Source: Malus domestica | Taxonomy: Eukaryota > Streptophyta > Magnoliopsida > Rosales > Rosaceae | DNA: 64,000 nt | Assembly: GCF_042453785.1 (NCBI RefSeq) | Contig: NC_091670.1 | Location: forward strand, 35,599,501 to 35,663,500 | Direction: 5' to 3' | In this document: piece after piece, positions 23,022-32,445 of the stretch | How positions within the stretch are numbered: the stretch's first letter is position 1 | Layout: each line of letters opens with the position of its first letter | Notes under the pieces: generated by a model | The model's input: only the letters and a program-made list of their open reading frames with translations | The model's database searches: none | What the model was told of the DNA's origin: nothing | Made by a program: the position numbers and the translations under genes

Positions 23022-23175
23022 GGGAACTTTAACGAAAAACATCCGGTATTGTTCACTTTAACGAAAAACCACATTTTTACACTAAAAAGTCAATCCTGGT
23101 ACTATTCACTTTACATTTTATTTTGTCCTTATCATTAAAACTCAAACTTTTCAAACCATTTTCATTAGTTTTCCT
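23022..23175 (+). mobile_element. 154-bp MITE, copy a
   Basis: Starts GGGAACTTTAACGAAAA and ends TTCATTAGTTTTCCT. The ends are imperfect inverted repeats. A run of nine A's flanks each side, which is compatible with a 9-bp duplication but not proof of it. Confidence 0.8.
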
Positions 23176-23580
23176 AAAAAAAAAACCAAACTGTAAGTCA
23201 AGTTCCCATTTTTCCAATTCCATATCTCAGTGTGCAAATCATAAGGTTTGGTTTTATCTATATACTCCTCTGCATCTGTCTCTCCACAACTGGAATTGGA
23301 TCTGCGACCGTCAAGAGTTTGTTGGTAGAACTGTTGGGGTTCGGTTGGTGGTGGGTCTTGGCAGTCTAGGAGGTGGTGCTGCGGTGTGAGTTGATTAAGG
23401 GGTGGGGATGAGTGTGCTTTTCGTGGTTGAATCATGATGAAAGGGGCATGGTAATTTCGGCAGAGAAGTCTGATACCGGAAGTTGGCTTTCTTCCGAAAT
23501 TCAAATACCTCCTCCAAGTTGGTAATTAGATTCCGGCAATATTAGGAATCTGATTACTGATTTTGGGTGGAGCCCACAAA
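23176..23580. other. Sequence between oppositely oriented MITE copies a and b
   Basis: About 400 bp, more GC-rich than its surroundings, with overlapping ORFs on both strands that run into the MITEs and resemble nothing known. Since copy b has its own target duplication, this is host sequence and not the interior of one large element. Confidence 0.45.
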
Positions 23581-23589
23581 TATTTTCAT

Positions 23590-23743
23590 AGGAAAACTAA
23601 TGAAAAGGGCTTGAAAACTTTGAGTTTTAATGATAAGGACAAAATAAAGGGTAAAGTAAATAGTACCAGGATTGACTTTTTAGTGTAAAAATGTGGTTTT
23701 TCGTTAAAGTGAATAGTATCGGGTGCTTTTCGTTAAAATTCCC
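23590..23743 (-). mobile_element. 154-bp MITE, copy b
   Basis: Same element as copy a in reverse, flanked by a perfect 9-bp duplication TATTTTCAT at 23581-23589 and 23744-23752. Confidence 0.9.
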
Positions 23744-24049
23744 TATTTTCATTCTCAAAATTTAGTAAACGTCGGAATCAGTTGGGGAATAATTCAATTC
23801 CCTTTCTTCTACCTCCATTCCGGTTTCGTAACACAGGCCATTACACAACAAACTTGAGTGCATGTTGCTACGTTAGTGTGCGAACTGAACTTGTATGATT
23901 GACTAAATTAAACAACATTTTCGATCACGTAACGTCCTTTTTTTTTCCAGCCTTATTTATGCTTGAAATTATATTTTCAATTTAAAGAGAAAGCTTATAA
24001 ATTGTACATATTGTACAATTGTGATGCGGTAGATGCTGATATTACGTTA

Positions 24050-24375
24050 TATTGAGAAGGAATTCTACATTATGGGAGGAGAGATTTTGTATGGACATAC
24101 AAATAAGTTAGGTTACTGCCTATATTGTTATTAGTTCAATTACGGTGAAATTTTAACTTTTTTATGATATTAGAATAGGTTGTTTCGCATATAAATCTCA
24201 ATGGCTACACATGTCCCACGTTATTCCATTTGTATTGTCTATATGTTAAACTTGAAAATTCGTTGCACATCAGAATGAGTTCCACATTATTGGAAAGAGA
24301 AACTTCGCATGAACTTATAAATAAGTTGAATTACTCTCTATATTGTCAGTTAATTTTATGGTGACTTTCTAATTA
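24050..24375 (+). mobile_element. Degenerate TRIM-like retroelement
   Basis: Two diverged direct repeats (about 24050-24164 and 24268-24375) contain the family phrases 'ccacattattgg', 'cttataaataagttgaatta' and 'tatattgtcag'. The first is followed by tgatattagaatagg, a decayed form of the initiator-Met primer-binding site tggtatcagagc seen in related elements at 28.2 and 47.2 kb. Interior about 100 bp, non-coding. Confidence 0.5.
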
Positions 24376-24745
24376 TATCAAATGCATGTGCAATTAATTT
24401 AATTTTAGCTAATTAAAGTCAAAGTAGAATTAGAACGGGCATTGCTGGTAACATGTCATCAAATCTTAATTCGCCTTCCCCAGATCAGGCTTCAGTTTGT
24501 TTAATTTTATCCTTTAACATAATATTAATTAGGAATTGCTTACATTGTAATTAATCAGATATTATATTTTCAGATACTTTCTCAAAATAAAATAAAAAAT
24601 CACGAAGATTCATGTTCCCAATCATAAACTTTATATATAAATAGTTTGACTTTGAATTATCATTAGATGATGAATTTATTTATTTATTTAATCTTTTTTG
24701 CTAATGTTCTAACCTAAACATTTATCACTTGGTTATCAATTTATG

Positions 24746-24967
24746 GATAAATTTGTAGGTGTTCCCGTCACCCCACATCACCATCACACTTGGTGTACCC
24801 ATCCAATTAGGGGATGCCACGTTTCCCATTAAAGTGTTTGTTTAATTGATTTTCTTAAAAAATAAATCAGAAAGATTCTTTAATGGGAAACGTGTCATCC
24901 CCTGATTGGATGGGTACACCAAGTGTCCATAGTGATGTGGGATGACGGGAACACCTAAAAATTTCTC
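24746..24967. mobile_element. 222-bp fold-back MITE with 9-bp target duplication
   Basis: Two arms of about 85 bp (taggtgttcccgtc, acttggtgtacccatccaat, cacgtttcccattaaag) are inverted around a short AT-rich loop. Ends are GATAAATTTGTAGGTG and complement GAGAAATTTTTAGGTG. The duplication CAATTTATG is at 24737-24745 and 24968-24976. The GAGAAATTT end recalls the Pack-MULE termini in this window. Confidence 0.9.
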
Positions 24968-24976
24968 CAATTTATG

Positions 24977-25847
24977 CACGGAATACTTATACACTTTATA
25001 ATCACTGTGAACAAATGACTGTTTTTCTCCTAAGTCCTATCTAGCTAGCCAGGCCATATATAGCTCGGTTTTTCGCCATGCAAATGCTGAGAATTCCTCT
25101 TCCTTTGTGTTTGACATAAACGTTAACGTTATGTATAATTGTTAAGTGTTAACCACCATTAATGTGATTTTAGAGTTTATATACGTATTACGTATCCGTT
25201 GGTTGAATTTTATTAATGTAAACATGAGTTCGAATTGGCAGAAATTTATGAACTTAATATAACTGAGGAAATATTATATATGTAAGAAGTAAGAAAAAAA
25301 CGATTTTAAGCTAACAAGATTCGGAGAAAACGTCTATCGTACATTATTTTGCAAAAAAATTGTTTCTTATATGTATAAGAAGTGATAACAAATAAAAATT
25401 ACAACTTGAAGAATTTATTGATAGAGAATTCATTTGGTATTGGAAACGTGTACTCATCAATATTTCAATCGAACAAATATTGTACTGTGGACTAAATCTA
25501 CTAAGTTTAAAATAGAAATTGGTCATAATCTAATTGCATGATCACATATGTCACACACAACCAACTAAATGACCGAAGTTTTGTAGACCTGGGATTATTG
25601 AAATGCCGCCACTCGTGAGGTAATCAATTTAGCTATTTTTTGAGTTCAAACTCCATTCAGCATCGTTCATAACAAAAGCAATGGTACGTAGTATTGAATG
25701 ATGCATATAATGGATGATTAAGATTAAAAACAAAATATATAATAGTTGTGAAAATTGATTCTAATAGCTAAAACACTCATAGCCTTATAGCTGAATCGTA
25801 TAATAAAATAAATAAATAAATAAAAATTCCATAAAAAACCAAACAGA
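24977..25847. other. AT-rich spacer
   Basis: No gene, no recognised element. Short ORFs only. Confidence 0.35.
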
Positions 25848-25856
25848 TAAAAAGAA

Positions 25857-26010
25857 AGAAAAACTAATGAAAATAACTTGAAAACTTTAAGTTTTAACGA
25901 TAAGAACAAAATAAAGGGTAAAGTGAATAGTATCAAAATTGGTTTTTTAGTGTAAAAATATGATTTTTAATTAAAATGAACAGTACCAGAAACTTTTCAT
26001 TAAAGTTATT
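25857..26010 (-). mobile_element. 154-bp MITE, copy c
   Basis: More diverged copy (AGAAAAACTAATGAAAA to TTAAAGTTATT), flanked by a perfect 9-bp duplication TAAAAAGAA at 25848-25856 and 26011-26019. Confidence 0.88.
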
Positions 26011-26306
26011 TAAAAAGAAAGCCAAATGATTGTCTGGTTTGAAGGATTTTGGGCGCACCAGAGGGAGACTAGACAACATTATGCAATGTGCTTGCACATT
26101 CTGCAGTGTGCAGTTGTCAACCTTGGCGTGCCCTCTGGCATAAAATAATATAAACCGCATATTGTGATTAATTATATATTATGGTAATTATACATTATAT
26201 ATTATGTGACCAAAATTATTTATTAAACGAGACATAAAACAAAGGTGCCTTCCTCCTTGCAAAAATCAATAAATCTAAAAATCATTTTGCTAATAAATTA
26301 AAATAT

Positions 26307-26680
26307 TGTGGTAATTTAGCATTGACATTGGATTATCTATGTATTTTACAATTAGTTGATTGCATGAAACAAAAATGAACGTCAAATCCAAAAGGGACAT
26401 CTATAAAATAATTGATTTCGATTATCAAACAACACTACATAATGACAAAAACAAAATGAGAGAAAATGAAAGAGAAGGAACTAGCAAAGCCCTGTGGTAA
26501 TTTAGCATTGACATTGGATTATCTATGTATTTTACAATTCGTTGATTGCATGAAACAAAAACGAACACCAAATCCAAAAGGGACATCTATAAAATAATTG
26601 ATTTCGATTACCAAACAACACTACATAATGACAAAAATGAAATCAGAGAAAATGAAAGAGAAGGAACTAGCAAAGCCCTG
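26307..26680 (+). repeat. 186-bp direct tandem duplication
   Basis: A unit beginning tgtggtaatttagcattgac and ending ctagcaaagccc occurs at 26307 and again at 26493, with only a handful of substitutions. Non-coding. Confidence 0.9.
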
Positions 26681-26830
26681 GAAATTGCATCACTGTATGA
26701 AGCTTACAGATGTTGACCCAAAGAGGAGAAGTTGATGGGTGACATTGTCAAACCTTGCTGACTCACTTGTTCCCATTGTATAGTTTCAAGGAACCATTCT
26801 ACAAAACAGATAGGTTAGGTAATGAAAATT

Positions 26831-27040
26831 GGACAAGGATTGTCTGTTCTCCTTTTTTTCATGCTCTTTCATGCCTTTCTGTTTTGTGTGGTCACGGTTA
26901 AGTCATGTTAACATTTTATATTATTATTTTATAAAGATAATAAGATAAAAATAAATAGTAATATAAAATGTTGACGTGATTTAACCGTGACCACACAAAC
27001 AGGAGGGCATGAAAAAAGGGAGGGCAGACAATCCTTGTCC
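26831..27040. mobile_element. 210-bp MITE with 9-bp target duplication
   Basis: Inverted arms of about 95 bp starting GGACAAGGATTGTCTG at both ends, with shared blocks tgtgtggtcacggttaa and acattttatatta. The duplication ATGAAAATT is at 26822-26830 and 27041-27049. Confidence 0.9.
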
Positions 27041-27049
27041 ATGAAAATT

Positions 27050-27357
27050 TACCTCGACACATATTTTTTACGAAAGAATAGTTGAGATTTAACTAAATGA
27101 GTATCATTCTCTTTAATCTTTTATGCGCACGCAAAACGCATTGGTAATTATCAATTGTTTGTTAATTTGTGGTCCCAAAAAATAAAACACATATCATTAC
27201 ACATATCGATTGTAAAGATTCGGTTGTTAGAAAATCCAATTTCGCATCTTTCAGTAAGTAACTTCTGGGAAAAACCATACAAAAATTTGCAATGGAAATC
27301 CTTTAAGTAATACATAATTACACAAACACCTTTCAAGCAAAAAAGTATTGCACAATG
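27050..27357. other. AT-rich spacer
   Basis: Nothing recognisable. Confidence 0.3.
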
Positions 27358-27370
27358 AACAATTGCCATT

Positions 27371-28118
27371 TTTTTTTTAAACAAACGATATTATCTACAC
27401 TAAGACTTATTTTAACCATTGGAGTAAAACTTAAATTTTAGGTTATAAACTTAACCCAATTTGCTCCAACCCTGGGGCACACATGAGTTAAAACTCAAAA
27501 TTCATTTATGGGCCAAATTTAGACCAGGATTTCCCCCTAGGTTAGTAGGGTTGGTCCATTATATATGTATATATTTTTTTAGTTTTATATTTATAAATTC
27601 ATTAAATATAACGGTTAAGATATAATTTGATGAAATCCAACGGTTAAAAAAATATCTAAAGGTCCAAATTTAAATCCAACGGCTAAAGTAATTAAAAAAA
27701 ATTTCTTTTATGAGTTTCATATTCTTTTATAGTGTTTCAAGTTTCATGGTGTTGGTTAGTGCTTTTTCAATATTTGTTGGAATCTACATATTTTTAGGTT
27801 AAAATGTTCATAAAATTAAATTAGGATAGTCTAAATAAATTTTTTTCTTTTAAAAAAGTTACTTTAAGAAAATAAATTAGCCTAAATTCATTCTTTAATG
27901 ATTTGGGGCTAAAATTTTAATCCAAAGGGTTGGAGCAAAAAAAATTGTTTCTGGGTTAAAACCTAAATTTTATGAGTTAAAAATTTTAGGTTTTTGCCCA
28001 AGGGTTGGAAATGAGCTAGCAATAATGTGGTTCAAATTCGCTTTTGGTAAGAATCGAATCTAATACCTCTCACTTACAAGTGAAGAGGAATACCACTAGA
28101 CCGTAGTACTAAGTGGCT
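27371..28118 (-). mobile_element. tRNA-derived SINE split by a nested insertion
   Basis: The outer target duplication AACAATTGCCATT is at 27358-27370 and 28119-28131. The SINE tail half (aaacaaacgatattatctac) lies at 27371-27402 and its body with box-B complement (gaatcgaatctaatacctct) at about 28009-28118. The two halves are separated by about 600 bp of unrelated sequence. Confidence 0.85.
27403..28008. mobile_element. TIR element nested in the SINE
   Basis: Fills the gap in the SINE. The left side (ggagtaaaacttaaatttta, tttgctccaaccc) and right side (gggttggagcaaa, ttttaggtttttgcccaagg) are inverted relatives. The exact ends and target duplication are not clear, because about 20 bp of SINE body seem missing at the junction. 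Non-coding. Confidence 0.6.
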
Positions 28119-28159
28119 AACAATTGCCATTATATAAGCGGATTTTTTTTTTTGTCAAA

Positions 28160-28524
28160 TATTGTGAGGATGTTAAAATAAAAGAGTCTTAAATCAATGA
28201 AAAGAAAAACCTTATAAGGCTTATAAGAGGTTGAGCTACTCACTATATTGCTAATTGGTTTTAGGATGAAACCTTAACTTTTTTTATGGTGTCAAAGTAG
28301 GTTGGCCCACATGTGAAGCTCAACGGCCATGCGTGCTCTACGTCACCCAATTCTTGTAGTCCATGTATTTGGCTTGAAAATTCGACACATGTGAGAGGGC
28401 ATGTGAGGATGTGAAGATAAAAAAGTCCACATTGGTGAAAAGAGGAACTTTACAAGAGCTTATAAGAGAATGGAGTACTTCCCATATTGCTAATTGATTT
28501 TATGGTAGAACCTCAACTTTCTTG
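28160..28524 (+). mobile_element. TRIM-like retroelement, degenerate but structurally complete
   Basis: Two direct LTR-like repeats (28160-28286 and 28402-28524) share 'gaggatgt', 'gcttataagag' and 'tattgctaattggttttagg'-type phrases. After the left one comes tggtgtcaaagtagg, a decayed initiator-Met primer site. Before the right one comes the purine run gtgagagggca. The interior of about 115 bp has no ORF. Confidence 0.6.
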
Positions 28525-28883
28525 ATATATATAAGCGGAAAAATTTAGATACATGAGTATATACTATATATTTGAATATTCATACATTGATTTATCAGGC
28601 AGGAGATTCCTCTGATTGCATTTGCTCAACTCATCAACCATTGGGTTGTCTAAAATTCGGGTTGGTAAGGTTGGTCCAACCCAAGTTCCGCCCTTTCACT
28701 GCATTATATATACAGAAGCAATATATATATATACACACACGCGTCGAATGGATAAAAGTGATAAGCGTCCGAAGCGATATGCACGCCACATTACACAAAA
28801 TGATGTGTTTTGTATATGATGCAAGCTTATATGCAGAAACAATACCGAACCGCGGTGTAAGTTTGTGATGCAGGATCTTGCTC

Positions 28884-31575
28884 TTAAGGTTCCTTCACAG
28901 CATTCTTAGGCAGATTATCAACAACAGACAGTCCACTTTCCGAAGCGATTACTGCCGTGCATCTGTACTTCGCCACAAGTAAGAGAACACGTATTAGTTG
29001 TGCATGTTACCTAATCAACATTCTCAGAAATGAAACTCATGGAAAGCCATGAGAACGATTTTTTTGAAGGTAGGTATAAGATCTTTGGTACTTGATCTAG
29101 TAACAGTTCACAGGGGAGATCAGAAACTTAACGGGAACTTGGAAATGATTCCATGGTCTACGACCCCATCAACTTCATCAAGGCTGTTCGATACTTCAGC
29201 TGCAATTGAAGTTCACAAAGACATGCAAACTTATCTACAAGCGTGGAAGCATGTATTAAAACAAGAAAAGATCGTACTGTAAGACCTACCGAGGCTTAGG
29301 ATTGGAGACGTAAATATGATATCAAGAACATTATGGCCTTCGTTGGTGACTAGTGGGAAGTCACCCCCATTAGGACCTGCCAGTCCAACTGATGGTCTTC
29401 TCCATACCTTCAGAAGGTGAAGAAGCGAAGTATCATTAGGAAAGACAACTGTTTAAGTAATATCAGTTAATTATTTAACAGTTCCTTCCGTCTCATAACG
29501 ATTTTCAATTCTAAAGTTTTGGTTTCTTCTTACAAAAAAAAAAGGTGCAAACTCTTGTTTAATGAAAGAAACTAGTGACATATGCTTACTTTCTTCTGAT
29601 GAACAAGATAATAATGTATGAAGATTAGCTATAAACAGAAGAGAGAATGGTATGAAGAGAGACCATACCTCAGCATCGCCTAAAAAAAGGTCATCAATTT
29701 CTTCAGCAGCTTGCAACCAGTTGAGCTGAAATTTAGTTCGAGTGTTCAGACAATTTTTCTCTTACCATGGCTTCACGGTTCGTTTAATACAGATAAACGA
29801 ATAGAGTTGCTTACAGGATTCACCAAAACTGGAATAGAACCATCCGGACCACTTTTGTACTGTTTTTCTGTGGTCATGAACACAAGTTTATCTGCTGCGT
29901 TTACTATCGCCTGCAGGGGAAATGACAAAAGGAAAATTTCCAGTAAGCATTTCATATTACAAAACATGATTTTAACAAACCACATCATACAAATTGGATA
30001 GTTCCGAAAACCTAAAAGACATCATTGCAGACTGGGTGAGAGATTTTCCATTGGATTGCTTGAGTTCTAACAATTCATATACGCAGGACAGACAACGGTA
30101 TCAGGACTCACCTTCTCTTGGATTATGGACTCCTCGGCCTGCAACCTAGATCGTCCAATGACAGCAATAAGTGTCCTTTCTTCTAATATATCAGCATCAT
30201 CAAATGCAAAGTCAATCTACAAAGGAGCAAGTTAAAATGATACATTTTACTAAGGTTTATTTTTCAGAGAATCTTGCAACGATTGCACATTAAGAGTAGT
30301 GCACTGCACATTGGTCAAGAAAGTTTCTTGAAATATCGTTACAGATGGAAAGGAAATTTCTTATGTTAGAATTTGTGCACACTTGAGAACAATACTCGTA
30401 GTGACCCAATGGAATTCCTGCCCTTGCTGCCTGGCTTGCGCATGCTACGGACCTGCATAAATCCAAAGCAACATTCCTTTTTGAATTCTTAAAAAGGAAA
30501 GAAAACGAAAGGTTTTTCCAAGTTCTCTCAGTTTCAGCTGTTGATGGAGTTTAGGAGAAATATACGACTCGAAGACATCACGTATTTCCATACTTCAGTG
30601 ATCTTAAGAACTTTAGAAGGAGCCTGGAAAAAGAAGCATGAATTCTAAATCAGGCGAAAGAATGCATACTTACGTTGGTATCCCAACTATGTCTTTCAAA
30701 GCACCTGCGCCAAGTTGCAGACCTATATACTGTATGGCCATACCAGAAGCTTGGCCAGACCCCAATCCAATTACCATACCACTTTTAATGTACGTATCCA
30801 CCTACAAACTCAAATATGAATCTTCCTTCCATTAGTTCCTTCCTACATATAACAATCATACAAACTATCAAAGCAAGAAAGAAAGCAAGCTTCATTCTTC
30901 TCTATAAAGCATAAGCTCACTCACCTAATGACTCCCTCTTTCCAGCAAATTAGCAAAAACCCCGACAACTATAATCTTTATACAAAATACTTCAAGAGCC
31001 TCGTCTATCCACTTGCTATGCTCTAATTGATTTTGGTGCCCTTCTCTCATTACAAAGTCAACTGGGGTTTTCCCTAAAGTATTTAGTTCGAATTATTTTT
31101 CTTTGAAGTGTAACATTATCAATGACTTATATGTGAAAAAAGCCACCCTTTCTTCAACCTTCATCTTATATGGTTCTTTTCAACCAAGCAATTTTTTCCA
31201 ACATCATGCCCTCCACCAAGTTGCTAAGAAAACCAAGTGCAGCAAAATAAATTATGATGAAAACCAACCAAAATTAAATTAAGCTTGAAGGTCCAATTTC
31301 TTGAGCATTTATTCAGCAAACAGAAATCTCCTCACAAAGAAAATATAACCACATAAACAATTCAAATTCAGATACAGATATACAGTGTGGTGGGCTGCTT
31401 GGAAAAGAGCAGAGTCATGAGCTGGATTGGACCCAGTAATCTTTAGGCAATGGCTCCTCCTCCTTGTCCTTGTGCAGCAGCTGCCTCCTCTTCCTCTTCC
31501 TGTGGAAGTTGTGAAAGCTAGAGAAGAAGAATGCAGGGGATTTGATGAAGCTATGGCTATGGCTGCCAATGCCAT
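28884..31575 (-). CDS. RPI4: Ribose-5-phosphate isomerase 4, plastid-type (RPI4)
   Basis: Nine exons: 31575-31384, 30801-30674, 30452-30383, 30216-30112, 29910-29815, 29725-29669, 29407-29290, 29199-29133 and 28962-28884. They join in phase to 303 residues. A Ser/Arg-rich N-terminus (residues about 1-55) looks like a chloroplast transit peptide. Then come [20 protein letters not shown] (phosphate-loop region), [50 protein letters not shown] and [10 protein letters not shown], the order of an RpiA-type isomerase of the plant RPI4 group. RpiA enzymes interconvert ribose-5-phosphate and ribulose-5-phosphate in the Calvin and pentose-phosphate pathways. The segment where RpiA has its KGxGGA catalytic lysine reads [15 protein letters not shown] here, so isomerase activity is not assured. 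Start at the first ATG of the transit peptide; all splice sites are GT-AG. Confidence 0.9.
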
Positions 31576-32091
31576 CCTCTCTCACACTTCCGCTGATAGT
31601 CTCAACTATAACGGATAAAGTTACAAACTTTGAATGGGTGCTCTAAATTCTAAAGCAGTTTAGGATTATGTCACCTGTTCAAGACTTCAACCTCAAACTA
31701 CCATTAAATCTTGAGGCTGAACCACTGAAAAATATGCGGGACCGAGCCCATTTGGTATGTTGGGCTTTGGGCAAATGAATGAATGAGAGTCCAAGATCAG
31801 TCTAAAAGACCATTGGACCAAGGCCAAGCTCAATCTACCGTTTTGAGACATTTTATCAAATAGTTTGCCCAATTTAGAGGATTAAACATGGAACCCTTTT
31901 TGTGATATGTAATGCGTGAATTGGAACCTTTCTTTCGGAATGGGATACGCTAGAACCAGTTGCTGGTAAGAACATCTATCTGAGGGCGATGAACAAGACT
32001 TTTTAAATCCCTTTGAATTACTTTTCTACTTTTAAGTTGGACACAGTTTCTTTTATATTTTGCGACAAAAACCCTCAAAATTTTACAGTGC
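31576..32091. other. RPI4 upstream region up to the copia insertion
   Basis: Should hold the RPI4 promoter (minus strand). No clear TATA box. The ORF-like stretch at 31427-31618 on the plus strand is the antisense of RPI4 exon 1. Confidence 0.4.
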
Positions 32092-32096
32092 ACCAA

Positions 32097-32438
32097 TATT
32101 GAATTTTGATGTATATTTTATGATTGAAACAGCTACAAGATCAAACATATATAGGATAAGAAACGGGAAGAAGAGTGGAGATCAAAAGGTAGAGGATAAT
32201 GGCAGCTAAGGAAGCATCATTGTGACCTCCACTATCTCTAACTTAAACCACTAATTAGCTTTACAATGATGAGGGAATAACAACCAGCTAACACTAGCAC
32301 TGAGCTGAGCTCTTATCCATCAAAAACTTAAACAAAAGGTTGCATTATTCTTCCAACATTGAACCCTACTTCCACTTGCATTATTCTTCCTACTTCCACT
32401 TGCATTATTCTTCCAACATTGAACCCTACCTTCCAATA
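32097..32438 (-). repeat. 3' LTR of the copia element
   Basis: 342 bp, very similar to 36848-37189, with few substitutions, so the insertion is fairly young. The polypurine tract (complement of ttccccctcaag, 32439-32450) directly adjoins. Confidence 0.92.
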
Positions 32439-32445
32439 TTCCCCC

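Noticed and set aside
23022..23743. One large transposon with 154-bp inverted ends and a 400-bp interior
   Set aside because: Copy b has its own perfect 9-bp duplication, and four other copies occur alone at the same length.
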